Positions 8,166-16,888 of a DNA stretch of 64,000 nt are shown piece by piece (position 1 is the stretch's first letter; each line of letters begins with the position of its first letter). This DNA comes from Yersinia massiliensis CCUG 53443. Its GTDB lineage: Bacteria > Pseudomonadota > Gammaproteobacteria > Enterobacterales > Enterobacteriaceae. The position numbers were made by a program, and so were the translations under genes. The notes beneath the pieces are model-generated. The model worked only from the letters and a program-made list of their open reading frames with translations, did not search any database and was not told where the DNA came from. The DNA is taken from assembly GCF_000312485.1 (NCBI RefSeq), contig NZ_HE997643.1:49370-113369 (forward strand), in the 5' to 3' direction.

Positions 8166-8634
8166 ACTGATTTCCTTTCAGAGGGGTATTGTCTATGGCT
8201 TACACGCCATATTATTTGCTGATAATTACATATCACGGCCAGCGAGTCGGACATTTCTTTATTTTCCGAATAAGCGACCAGTTCTTTCAGAATAGTAATT
8301 GAGATCTTCTGACAATGATAGTTGGCTTTAGGTTTCACTGAATAAATCAGGTTTAGGTATAACGTCCGCTTGTCACTTACTTCCCTAGATTGTGCAACCT
8401 AAGAAGCCCATTCAGTTTATGAGCACTCACTGTTTGGCTAGTCCAGCCCAAACACCGGAAAAATATTGAGTACAAAGCAAATTAACACCTCATAAGCTTA
8501 TACATAGATTAGATAATATTAGAAATTTATGTCATTTGTAAAATGTCACTTATTAGGCGTATAAAAAAGGTGTCAATTAAACTGAAAACGAACGATTCGC
8601 AGGATGCTTTTATTTATGCGGACAAGGAGGTAAT
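8166..8634. other. Intergenic region, divergent promoters
   Basis: No gene. It separates the minus-strand membrane pair from the plus-strand AhpD-SDR-ABC operon and must hold both promoters. It contains the left copy of a diverged repeat (8429-8489). The bases from about 8490 to 8620 are AT-rich. Confidence 0.5.
8429..8489. repeat. Left copy of a diverged repeat flanking the ABC operon
   Basis: This stretch aligns with 12424-12492 in the same orientation over about 60 bases with one gap of some six to eight bases; shared blocks include GGCTA, CCAAACACC, GAGT and GCAAAT. Read on the minus strand both copies give similar peptides (FSGVWAGLAKQ here, LSGVWIGLAEQ there), so they look like remnants of the 3' end of related membrane-protein genes rather than a mobile-element end. 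Confidence 0.5.
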
Positions 8635-9162
8635 TTGAGTATTATTTCAATTCCAGAATTTGAACATCTTCCCGTTGAGGCCCAATTGCGTTATCAGGAT
8701 CAGGTTGAAAAACATGGTCGGATAACTAACATGAAACGGACCTTACTATATTCCCCAAGTGCTTTTGATGCTTTAATGTCTTGGTATCCTCTATTTGAGG
8801 AATTAAAAGTATTAGTTGGTGAGCGCGCTGCACTCTTCTACGCATACGCCATTTCTACACAAAATGACTGCCTAATATGCAGTACGTTTTTCGTTAAAAT
8901 TCTTAAGGATAGAAACATTTCCTTTGATGACTTTGCTTTTGACGATAAAGAGCAATTACTCATCGACTATGGTCGGGAAATTGTGCGTCATCCCCAGAAT
9001 ATTGATGATGCTATCTTTCATGCATTACAACGGCAATTCGATGAGCCTGGCATTGTCCTGCTGACCGCTTTTGCTGGGTTAATGATAGCAACTAATTTAA
9101 TTAATACAGTATTAAAAGTTCCTTTAGATGAATATTTGTTTGAGTACACCAAGGAAGTCTAA
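8635..9162 (+). CDS. AhpD-like / carboxymuconolactone-decarboxylase-fold protein
   Basis: 175 residues starting at TTG (8635); the start is set by AAGGAGG seven bases upstream. The helical protein has a CxxC pair (NDCLICST, about residues 82-85) in the position of the redox cysteines of AhpD-fold proteins, but not the usual following His of the CxxCxxxH motif. Hydroxyperoxidase-type or thiol redox chemistry is therefore possible but unproven. First gene of a five-gene plus-strand run with an SDR enzyme and an amino-acid-type ABC importer; gaps are 55, 9 and about 117 bases, then an overlap. Confidence 0.72.
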   Translation: MSIISIPEFEHLPVEAQLRYQDQVEKHGRITNMKRTLLYSPSAFDALMSWYPLFEELKVLVGERAALFYAYAISTQNDCLICSTFFVKILKDRNISFDDFAFDDKEQLLIDYGREIVRHPQNIDDAIFHALQRQFDEPGIVLLTAFAGLMIATNLINTVLKVPLDEYLFEYTKEV

Positions 9163-9217
9163 CGCGACATATCCACCCTGAAAATTAAAAATAATATTAT
9201 TATTTAGTTGGAGATTA

Positions 9218-10030
9218 ATGACTATGGCCGCACAGTTTGCCAATAAAACAGTATTTATTACTGGGGCAGCAAAAGGGCAAGGAAAAGCAGTGGCAATTGC
9301 TTTCGCTAGAGAAGGTGCAAACATTATTGCCTTCGATCTTGGCAAAAAAATATCCTACCCAGAATATAATCAGGCTTCCGTTGACGATCTTGCGCAATTA
9401 AAGCAAGAAGTTGAGCAAGCCGGGGGCCAGATACTCACTTTTACCGGAGACGTTCGTCATGCTCAGGAAGTGAGTTCTGCTGTAGAGCAAGGGGTGGCCC
9501 GTTTTGGCACCATTGATATCCTATTTAATAATGCGGGCATCTGCGCTTATGGGTTATCCCATGAGCTGACGGAAGAGGCTTGGGACACCATGTTGGATAT
9601 CAACTTGAAAGGTGCCTGGCTGGTATCGAAATACGTGATCCCCCATTTTATTCGTCAGAAAAGTGGCGTCATCATCACTAATTCATCCATTGGTGGCCTG
9701 CGGGGTATGAACCGGCTGTCGCATTATGCAGCCTCCAAGTTTGCCCTTATTGGCTTGACCAAGTCTCAGGCTATCGAACTGGCTCCTTATAACGTTCGAG
9801 CGATTAGCATTCATCCTACCGGCGTCAATACTGCCATGAACGATGGATTGGCGGCGATGGAAGGCGCGACCCCACGAGAGATTGCCGAACGCTCAGCAGG
9901 TAATCTTTTACCTGTCCCCTGGATTGAGCCGGAAGATGTCGCCGATTCTGTTCTGTTCCTCGCGAGCGATAAAGCTCGTTTCATTACTGGCAGCCAGTTT
10001 GTTTTAGATGCCGGTCTTCTCACCAGATAA
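9218..10030 (+). CDS. Short-chain dehydrogenase/reductase (carveol-dehydrogenase-like)
   Basis: 270 residues with the classical SDR elements: nucleotide-binding TGAAKGQG near residue 16, NNAG near 104, the catalytic Ser in ITNSSIGG near 150, and YAASK near 170. The extended loop after the second strand (FDLGKKISYPEYNQASVDDL) is like that of the mycofactocin/carveol dehydrogenase subgroup; no mycofactocin genes are visible nearby. It should oxidise or reduce an alcohol/ketone with NAD(H). GGAG lies just before the ATG. Substrate is probably what the adjacent ABC importer brings in. Confidence 0.88.
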   Translation: MTMAAQFANKTVFITGAAKGQGKAVAIAFAREGANIIAFDLGKKISYPEYNQASVDDLAQLKQEVEQAGGQILTFTGDVRHAQEVSSAVEQGVARFGTIDILFNNAGICAYGLSHELTEEAWDTMLDINLKGAWLVSKYVIPHFIRQKSGVIITNSSIGGLRGMNRLSHYAASKFALIGLTKSQAIELAPYNVRAISIHPTGVNTAMNDGLAAMEGATPREIAERSAGNLLPVPWIEPEDVADSVLFLASDKARFITGSQFVLDAGLLTR

Positions 10031-10039
10031 AGGATTATG

Positions 10040-10822
10040 ATGAAAAACATAATAATAAAGCCGCTATTTCTTACTGCGCTGTTGGTCACGTCGCTGCTCA
10101 GTGGTAGTGCGTTAGCAGAAGTCATCAAAGTCGGCACCATGGGAACCTATGAGCCCTTCAGTTATCAGGATGAGAAAGGGCAACTGGCAGGGTACGATCT
10201 CGATGTCTTGCGTGAAGTTGCCAAGCGTGACCCCAGCCTACAGTTCGAGTTTATCGCATCACCGTGGGATACGCTGTTTCCAGGGTTGGACGCTGATCGT
10301 TTTCAGGTTTTGGCCCAACAACTCACCTCTAACCCAGATCGGGTGAAGCGTTATGCGTTGACGGATCAACGTTATTTTACCTGCGTCTCACAGATTATCG
10401 TGAAGGCCGGTCGCAACGATATTCATTCGTTGCAGGACTTGAAAGGCAAGAGAGTTGGGCTGACGGTGGGCGACTCATTTACCCGCCTAGTGGAAGATTG
10501 GAACAAGCAGCATGACAATATCCTAGATATCGTTTACTACGAACAGGATATTTCAACCATCCTGCAAGATATCGCCACCGGACGCATCGACGCGACCGTC
10601 AATGATCCCATCATGGCACAAAGCAAGGCAGCCAAGCAGGGCTTGAACATCAGCGTAGTGGGTGAACGTCTGGCTGCTGAGCCGACATTCTTTGTGTCGA
10701 AGAAAGATCCCGCAGGGTTGGCACTGAAACAGAGGATTGATGCCGCTCTGCGCTCACTGCACGAAGATGGCACTCTATCACGTCTTTCTGTCGAACGTTT
10801 TGGCGTCGATTATACCCAATAG
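10040..10822 (+). CDS. Amino-acid-type ABC transporter substrate-binding protein
   Basis: I take the second of two adjacent ATGs (10040), five bases from AAAGGA. A signal peptide ends at GSALAE. The mature protein has the family 3 solute-binding pattern: VIKVGTMGTYEPFSYQDEKGQLAGYDLDVLREVA, SPWDTLFPGLDADRFQVL, and the hinge LKGKRVGLTVGDSF. Family members bind polar amino acids, often cystine, glutamate or opine-like compounds. A Cys in RYFTCVSQ is unusual. It delivers ligand to the permease and ATPase encoded next. Confidence 0.9.
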   Translation: MKNIIIKPLFLTALLVTSLLSGSALAEVIKVGTMGTYEPFSYQDEKGQLAGYDLDVLREVAKRDPSLQFEFIASPWDTLFPGLDADRFQVLAQQLTSNPDRVKRYALTDQRYFTCVSQIIVKAGRNDIHSLQDLKGKRVGLTVGDSFTRLVEDWNKQHDNILDIVYYEQDISTILQDIATGRIDATVNDPIMAQSKAAKQGLNISVVGERLAAEPTFFVSKKDPAGLALKQRIDAALRSLHEDGTLSRLSVERFGVDYTQ

Positions 10823-10939
10823 CACTCCCGATTTGGTTTTGAGCCATCGCTGGATAGGGCCTGTGCCTGATACTTTCGTCAGGTACACCGGCCTGAGTGT
10901 TTTATCCGTGGGACGTCCGAATTAAAATGGAAAAATGAT

Positions 10940-11653
10940 GTGATGGTTCAGCTATTTGATGTTCAGTATATGATCGATTCGATCCCCGCCATTGCGAAAG
11001 GCATTCCTGTTACTCTGTCGATTACGCTGGTTGCCTTTATCTTCGGTGCTTTCATCGGGCTAGCAGTGGCGTTGCTGCGTATCTACCGAGTTGCCGGATT
11101 TACACAACTGGTTATCCTGTACGTTTCTTTTATGCGTGGCACTCCACTGGTGGTTCAGATTTTCCTCGCTTATTACGGTATCCCAGTGCTGCTGCGTGTG
11201 CTGGCGATACAAACTAATATCGGTCAGATTCCTGCCATTTATTTTGTTTACGTTGCCTTTTCTCTCAATGTCGGGGCTTACCTTTCCGAAACCATACGTT
11301 CGGCGATTCTGTCTGTGGCACCGGGGCAGTTCGAGGCAGCCTATTCTATTGGTATGAATACCCCGCAAGCCCTGAGCAAAATTGTATTGCCGCAGGCGTT
11401 GACGGTGGCACTGCCTAATATTGGTAACCAATTCATTATGTTGCTCAAGGATACTTCTCTGGCATTTATCGCCGCAGTACCTGAAATCATGGGAGAAGCA
11501 AAGATTATTGCCGGCCGAACATCCCAGTTTTTCGAGGTTTATGTGGTCGCAGCGCTGATTTACTGGGCAATCTGCCTAATCTGCGAATTGATATTGAATC
11601 TATTGGAGCGCCGATCAAGAAAGCATACCGCTAAAGGAGCCAAATATGATTGA
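10940..11653 (+). CDS. Amino-acid-type ABC transporter permease
   Basis: 237 residues, HisMQ type, with about five membrane helices. The coupling motif (EAAYSIGMNTPQALSKIVLPQA, shown here in pieces EAAYSIGMN and KIVLPQAL) lies near residues 132-154. The start is GTG at 10940 or the ATG at 10943. A gap of about 117 bases separates it from the binding-protein gene, which may lower permease expression relative to binding protein. Its 3' end overlaps the ATPase gene by eight bases. A single permease gene implies a homodimeric channel. Confidence 0.9.
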   Translation: MMVQLFDVQYMIDSIPAIAKGIPVTLSITLVAFIFGAFIGLAVALLRIYRVAGFTQLVILYVSFMRGTPLVVQIFLAYYGIPVLLRVLAIQTNIGQIPAIYFVYVAFSLNVGAYLSETIRSAILSVAPGQFEAAYSIGMNTPQALSKIVLPQALTVALPNIGNQFIMLLKDTSLAFIAAVPEIMGEAKIIAGRTSQFFEVYVVAALIYWAICLICELILNLLERRSRKHTAKGAKYD

Positions 11654-12395
11654 AGTAAGCGGGCTTGAAAAATATTACGCGGGAAATCATGTCTTGAAAG
11701 GGATTGATTTCCACATTCAGCAATCAGAAACGGTTGCCATTATCGGACCCTCCGGCTCAGGAAAGTCGACGCTGATTCGCTGCCTGAATCTTCTTGAAAA
11801 ACCAACGGCTGGGGCTATTCGCATCGACCAGCAGCAGGTCCAAGCGACAGCACTCAACAAAAACGCCATTCATGAATTACGGCAACATACTGGCATGGTG
11901 TTCCAGTCATTTAACTTGTTCCCGCATCTCACCGCACTGGAAAATGTGACTCAGGGCTTGATCACTGTGCGTCGTAAATCGCGTGCCCAAGCTCGGGAAG
12001 AGGGGATGCATTTTCTCACCAAAGTTGGCATGGCACAGAAAGCGCAGAGCTATCCAGCCCAATTATCTGGGGGGCAGCAGCAACGTGTGGCTATCGCTCG
12101 TACTCTCGCCATGCAGCCTAAAGTGGTGTTGATGGACGAACCGACTTCTGCATTGGACCCTGAATTGGTCCATGAGGTGCTAAAGGTTATCCGTGCTATC
12201 GCGCAAGAGACCATAACGACGGTGATTGTGACTCACGAACTGCGTTTTGCTCAGGAGGTGGCCGATCGAGTGATGTTCATTGATGGTGGGAAGATAGTTG
12301 AATTCGCTTCACCGGAAGAAATATTCCAGCGTCCTAAACAGCCTCGAACTGCATTGTTTCTGAGCAAATTTTTAGACGCGGAGTACAGCATTTGA
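11646..12395 (+). CDS. Amino-acid-type ABC transporter ATP-binding protein
   Basis: 249 residues with Walker [10 protein letters not shown] (about 33-41), Q-loop VFQSFNLFPH, signature [13 protein letters not shown], Walker [13 protein letters not shown] and the switch His in VIVTHE. Closest in kind to GlnQ/HisP/TcyN ATPases. AAAGGAG precedes the ATG, which overlaps the permease end, so the two are coupled. Last gene of the operon; the next gene (psuT) converges on it. Confidence 0.92.
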   Translation: MIEVSGLEKYYAGNHVLKGIDFHIQQSETVAIIGPSGSGKSTLIRCLNLLEKPTAGAIRIDQQQVQATALNKNAIHELRQHTGMVFQSFNLFPHLTALENVTQGLITVRRKSRAQAREEGMHFLTKVGMAQKAQSYPAQLSGGQQQRVAIARTLAMQPKVVLMDEPTSALDPELVHEVLKVIRAIAQETITTVIVTHELRFAQEVADRVMFIDGGKIVEFASPEEIFQRPKQPRTALFLSKFLDAEYSI

Positions 12396-12423
12396 CCACC
12401 CAAAAGCCCAGGTATTTTCGATA

Positions 12424-12492
12424 ACTGTTCGGCTAACCCTATCCAAACACCAGATAAAACGCCGGTGCTGAGTGCAAGGCAAATCAGCAACC
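12424..12492. repeat. Right copy of the diverged repeat flanking the ABC operon
   Basis: Direct-orientation partner of 8429-8489. It lies in the short gap between the converging ABC ATPase and psuT genes. A minus-strand frame reads LICLALSTGVLSGVWIGLAEQ here; it is hydrophobic and looks like a last membrane helix of a lost transporter. No gene can be called. Confidence 0.5.
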
Positions 12493-12506
12493 GACGTTCA
12501 CTTTCG

Positions 12507-13778
12507 TCATGACACTATCGCCAGTGCCCCCAGTCCAATGAACAGACCGGCAATCGTTGCACTCATCAGATTGGAGAGCGTCGCGGCAAGCAAAGCGCGC
12601 AATCCTAAACGTGCAATATCCGATGCGCGCTCTGGTGCTACGGCGCTAAAGGCACCCACTACGACTGCGATTGAGCCAAAGTTGGCAAAGCCACAGAGCG
12701 CAAAAGAGATTACGGCGATTGTTTTTGGATCCAAGGCACCCGCAGCATCCTTGAGATAAGGTGAGAAATTCACATAAGCCACAAACTCGTTGATCGCGAG
12801 TTTTTGTCCAATCAATCCACCGGCCAGTGCGGAGTTATCCCAGCTAACGCCCATGATGTATGCCAACGGTGAGAAAATATAACCCAGTAAACTTTCAAGG
12901 CTGACGTTTGGCCAACCAAACAATCCGCTGAGGCCACCAATGATGCCATTGATCAACGCGATTAAGGCAACAAACGCCATGACCACCGTTGCTACGCCCA
13001 CGGCAATTTTAAGCCCCAACATTGCACCGCTGGCCGCGGCTTCAATGATGCTAGCTGGACGTTTATCGCTAAATGACATTTGGCTAAACTCAACCTGAGA
13101 CTCTTCCGTGGCGGGGCTTAGCATACGTGCAAATAATATCCCGCCGGGGATAGCCATCAATGATGCGGCCAGTAAGTATTCAATGGGAACGCCTAAACCC
13201 GCATAGCCAACCAGCATTGAACCCGCGATTGATGCCATTCCGCTGCAAATGACCGTAAACAGCTCATTCTGATTCATTTTATTAATAAAGGGTTTGAGTA
13301 CGGCTGGAAGCTCATTTTGTCCGAGAAATATCGTGGTGACTGCGGCAAAAGCTTCCACTTTGCTCACGCGCATCATTTTTTGGAAGACATAACCGAGAAT
13401 ATCAATGAGCCAGCCCATGACACCGATGTAATAAAGAATGGATATCAGCGAGGTAATAAAAATAATCGCGGGTAATACGTGAAAGGCAAAAACAAATCCA
13501 GCGCCGTCAAATAACAGATCCATTTTGGGGCCAACCAAGCCACCAAAAATAAATGAGCTGCCCGCATCGCTGTACGAGATAACTTTGTTAACGCCACCGG
13601 CAATAGAATTAATCAGCCATTTGCCCGCAGGGACATACAGCATGATGGCACCTAAAATAATCTGTAAAAGCAGCGCCGTGCCCACTGTTCTTATACTGAT
13701 TTTTTTTCGGTTATTAGAAAATATAAAGGCAATTAAAAGAAGGATACCAATACCGAGTAAGCTGCGTAATAAGTCCAT
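12507..13778 (-). CDS. psuT: Pseudouridine transporter, NupC/CNT family
   Basis: 423 residues, concentrative nucleoside transporter family. Recognisable CNT segments are FLGQNELPAVLKPFI, the GSMLVGYAGLGVP stretch, and the C-terminal ALCGFANFGSIA. Most like E. coli YeiM (PsuT) and NupX. It is the third gene of a minus-strand run psuK-psuG-psuT, which fits import of pseudouridine that is then phosphorylated and split. The start has AAGGA eight bases upstream. A gap of 132 bases separates it from psuG. Confidence 0.88.
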   Translation of the reverse strand: MDLLRSLLGIGILLLIAFIFSNNRKKISIRTVGTALLLQIILGAIMLYVPAGKWLINSIAGGVNKVISYSDAGSSFIFGGLVGPKMDLLFDGAGFVFAFHVLPAIIFITSLISILYYIGVMGWLIDILGYVFQKMMRVSKVEAFAAVTTIFLGQNELPAVLKPFINKMNQNELFTVICSGMASIAGSMLVGYAGLGVPIEYLLAASLMAIPGGILFARMLSPATEESQVEFSQMSFSDKRPASIIEAAASGAMLGLKIAVGVATVVMAFVALIALINGIIGGLSGLFGWPNVSLESLLGYIFSPLAYIMGVSWDNSALAGGLIGQKLAINEFVAYVNFSPYLKDAAGALDPKTIAVISFALCGFANFGSIAVVVGAFSAVAPERASDIARLGLRALLAATLSNLMSATIAGLFIGLGALAIVS

Positions 13779-13910
13779 AAATCTATTCCTTCAATAAATA
13801 CGTCCATACCTGAAAGGCGATGAGAGCATACAGATGCCCGTCCACCTTTCAGGTAGTCGCTATCATTTAATGTTTAATATCAGGATAAAACTTAAGGAAT
13901 AACGCTGTTT

Positions 13911-14849
13911 TTAGGCTGCAGCCTCTTGATAACAACATGCAATTTGAGCCGCCAGTTTTGCATTATTGAATACCAATTGAATGTTTGAGTGCAGGCTATC
14001 GCCACCGGTCAGCTCTGCCACTCTCGCCAGCAGGAACGGCGTGCTATCTTTACCATGGACGCCTTGCTCTATCGATTCTTGCACTGCCTGCTCAATGGCG
14101 GCATTGATTTTGGCTTCAGGCATCGCGAACTGCTCAGGGATCGGGTTGGCAATCACCATGCCACCCGCCAAACCTGACTGCCACTTGGTCGCCATCGCCT
14201 TGGCAATTTGCTCTGGCTCATCGAGTTGGATGCTGACGGAGAACGGGCTTGTCCGGCAGAAAAAGGCGGGTAATACCTGAGTCTGATAACCAATCAAGGG
14301 TACACCGTGCGTTTCAAGATATTCTGTGGTTAATCCTAAATCCAGAATCGATTTGGCGCCCGCGCAAACCACCGCCACGTTGGTTTTCGCCAACTCTTGC
14401 AGATCGGCTGAAATATCAAACGTCAGTTCTGCACCACGGTGAACGCCACCAATACCACCAGTGGCAAAAACATGAATACCCGCCATTTCGGCGATAATCA
14501 TCGTTGATGCGACGGTCGTCGCGCCGTTTTTCCCAGCCGCGACGATAAAGGGCAGATCGCGGCGGCTCACTTTCGCTACCTTGTGACCCTCCTTGCCGAG
14601 CAATTCAATCTCCTCACGAGATAAGCCTGCTTTCATTCGACCGTTAATAATTGCAATCGTGGCGGGTACCGCGCCGTTTTCACGAATTTGCTGTTCAACG
14701 GCCAACGCTGTTTCTGCGTTTTGTGGATAAGGCATGCCATGAGAGATAATGGTCGATTCTAAAGCCACAACAGGACGATTATTGGCTAATGCTTCGGCCA
14801 CTTCCGGTGAGATATCCAGAAATTCATTGGTCATAACGTTATTTTTCAT
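13911..14849 (-). CDS. psuG: Pseudouridine-5'-phosphate glycosidase
   Basis: 312 residues, the same length as E. coli YeiN. It splits pseudouridine 5'-phosphate to uracil and ribose 5-phosphate. Family blocks visible: VVALESTIISHGMPYPQN at about 28-45 with the active-site Glu, the Lys-containing region VSRRDLPFIVAAGKNGATTVAST near 95-118, and the GGIGGVHRGAE loop near 132. Start codon overlaps the psuK stop by four bases (ATGA), so the two are translationally coupled. Confidence 0.95.
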   Translation of the reverse strand: MKNNVMTNEFLDISPEVAEALANNRPVVALESTIISHGMPYPQNAETALAVEQQIRENGAVPATIAIINGRMKAGLSREEIELLGKEGHKVAKVSRRDLPFIVAAGKNGATTVASTMIIAEMAGIHVFATGGIGGVHRGAELTFDISADLQELAKTNVAVVCAGAKSILDLGLTTEYLETHGVPLIGYQTQVLPAFFCRTSPFSVSIQLDEPEQIAKAMATKWQSGLAGGMVIANPIPEQFAMPEAKINAAIEQAVQESIEQGVHGKDSTPFLLARVAELTGGDSLHSNIQLVFNNAKLAAQIACCYQEAAA

Positions 14850-15964
14850 GATTGTAATTCCAACAGTTTTTGAACACTGCCATTCGACAGATTAGGGTTA
14901 TTAGTGAATTCGGAAGAAAGGGTTAATGCAGAGCATCCCTGCGCAAAACGAATGCTATCGGCAAGTGTCATATCTTCCAGCCAACAGCTGGCAAGTCCTG
15001 CCATCATGGCGTCGCCAGCGCCAGTGACATTCACGACATTGACCGGTAGAGGGCTGGACCAACCGTTTTGCCCATCAATTTCACTGTAATAAACACCGAC
15101 TGATCCCATACTCAGTGCAATTCGCTGTACACCTTGTTCATGGAACCATTGAGCGACTCTAGGCGCATCTTGCGGGCTATTAATCGTCATTCCACTGAGG
15201 GTTTCCGCCTCTAGGCGATTCGGTTTTAGCGTGTGAATATGTGAAAGCCAATTGCGGATTTTGGGTGCTTTAAAGGCCGATACCGTATCAACAAAAATTG
15301 GAATGCTGCCTGCGTGGCTAAATAGCCATGCCAGCGCATCATCCGTAAGATTGCAGTCAACGACTAATACGCCTGCATGGTGAATGAGATCTTTTGATGT
15401 TGCTAATAATGCCGGTGTCAGTTTTTCTAATATTCGCATGTCATTAATCGCCACCAGCATTTCGCCATTATGATCTAATAAAGAGACATAAGTTGATGTG
15501 CTTTCGCCATGCAGTTTATGGAAATTATCAATATGAACACCGGCTAATTTTGCCTGTTCTAATAAGGTATCACCGTAAAAGTCATCGCCTACGACAGAAA
15601 TTAAATGGCACTCACGCCCTAATAAGGCAATGTTCTGCGCTATATTTCGGCCGACGCCGCCGGGAGTGCACTTTATTTTACCTGGGTTGGAATCTTCATA
15701 AACTAATTTAGAGGCAGAGTATCCACAAACATCCATATTAGTTGAACCGACGATAACAACATAGCTGTGCTCAGATAAGATATATCCTTTTCCCTTTATA
15801 AATCCCTTCTTCATTAAATTCATAATATGTCCTGCTACACCAGAGCGGCTAATACCCAAAATATCGGCAATATCCTGCTGGGGGATCAAAGGATCACGTC
15901 TCAGAAGCTGCAATATTTGCTTTTCTCGATTAGTCATATTGGACACTTGTTTGTTTTTAAACAT
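14846..15964 (-). CDS. psuK: Pseudouridine kinase with N-terminal winged helix
   Basis: 372 residues; the PfkB-type kinase (from about residue 58, YVVIVGSTNMDVCGYS) matches E. coli PsuK throughout, including the GGVGRNIAQNIALLG block and the GAGDAMMAGL anion-hole/catalytic Asp motif near the C-terminus. Unlike the roughly 313-residue E. coli protein it has an added N-terminal helix-turn-helix (EKQILQLLRRDPLIPQQDIA and ILGISRSGVAGHIMNLMKKG). Such HTH-PfkB fusions could let the kinase regulate its own operon. MTN at 15937 is an alternative start; neither has a strong ribosome site. Confidence 0.92.
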   Translation of the reverse strand: MFKNKQVSNMTNREKQILQLLRRDPLIPQQDIADILGISRSGVAGHIMNLMKKGFIKGKGYILSEHSYVVIVGSTNMDVCGYSASKLVYEDSNPGKIKCTPGGVGRNIAQNIALLGRECHLISVVGDDFYGDTLLEQAKLAGVHIDNFHKLHGESTSTYVSLLDHNGEMLVAINDMRILEKLTPALLATSKDLIHHAGVLVVDCNLTDDALAWLFSHAGSIPIFVDTVSAFKAPKIRNWLSHIHTLKPNRLEAETLSGMTINSPQDAPRVAQWFHEQGVQRIALSMGSVGVYYSEIDGQNGWSSPLPVNVVNVTGAGDAMMAGLASCWLEDMTLADSIRFAQGCSALTLSSEFTNNPNLSNGSVQKLLELQS

Positions 15965-16888
15965 ACGTTTGTTTTAAGCCGCTACTGAAAAACAGTAAAG
16001 CGAGATTTAGACTTTTAAGAAGGAATTGGGAAGGTGATCGTATTTAGTGTGAATGTGTTTTCATTGGTTTTTATGTGAGCCACATCAAGAGATGAATTTG
16101 GCTATTTATCCCTTAATCCCAGCAAAACAAATCATTAAAAATGATACAGAATTTTATCCTTTAAATATCGCTTTAAAAACATATGGATAGACTAATTGTA
16201 GAAATAATCTAACTTTTGTTTGTTCAACTAATAATTATCGATTTTGAGTGATTCATCCGCTTGTACCTTACCTGTTGTAACGCGATCTGCCTCGCGTTTG
16301 GTCTAGTCGATTTTTATCCATAAATCAGCCACGGTGGGATGAGTAGGTCATTCCGATCCGTGTGTTTGCACTGGAACAATCCAATGGTAGTCAGCCATTC
16401 CTTGCGTTTAATATTATTTTTATTGTACTTATAATGAATTTATCTTGGGCGCTGAATGGAGTTCATATACTGACGAGCTTGGGCTCAATAATTTATGCTA
16501 TTAGCTATCACATATAACTTAAATAATTAATCAATGATTTAAGGAAATGCGACGTGGTTTTTTGGAAGTATAGATAGGATGCAGCGTGATTTAATACTAA
16601 TGCGAAATTCATAAAGCAGTCTAGGTCGGTTAATTCAATCCCAGTTTAATATGACACTTCCTAAAAAAAAGCCCTTACCACTGTCAATGTTGGTAAGGGA
16701 TGCCAGTTTGGCCAACACCAGGGAAATCATAATAGGCCTATTTTACTGAAGGGAACGTTCCCGTCAATGTATATATTAATTCAATTAATTGAATTATAGA
16801 TGTTCTGGATTTATTACCAACCTAACGTTTATCTGGATGTGAAGGCCTCTCATAATATTGCTGATTAGGATAGCAATCTGGCCATTGT
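15965..16888. other. Long intergenic region
   Basis: About 920 bases with no convincing gene on either strand. The left end carries the psuKGT promoter; imperfectly symmetric TTTGTTT/AAACA motifs around 15945-15975 lie next to the psuK start. AT-rich in the middle. The right part has a terminator (16663-16699) and a perfect 12-bp palindrome GGGAACGTTCCC at 16751-16762. A minus-strand stretch near 16260-16350 gives short peptide-like runs but with stops, so any gene there is dead. Confidence 0.5.
16663..16699 (-). terminator. Intrinsic terminator, minus strand
   Basis: CCCTTACCA pairs with TGGTAAGGG over a ten-base loop; on the minus strand the stem is followed by eight T. It lies about 190 bases past the end of the double-CMD gene and would end that transcript. 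Confidence 0.75.

Noticed and set aside
12251-12490. Minus-strand frame of 79 codons between the ABC ATPase and psuT
   Set aside because: Mostly overlaps the ABC ATPase in antisense; only the first third (the repeat) looks protein-like, so I list the repeat and not a gene.
16250-16400. Minus-strand peptide-like stretch in the psuK-CMD gap
   Set aside because: Interrupted by stops and with no recognisable domain.
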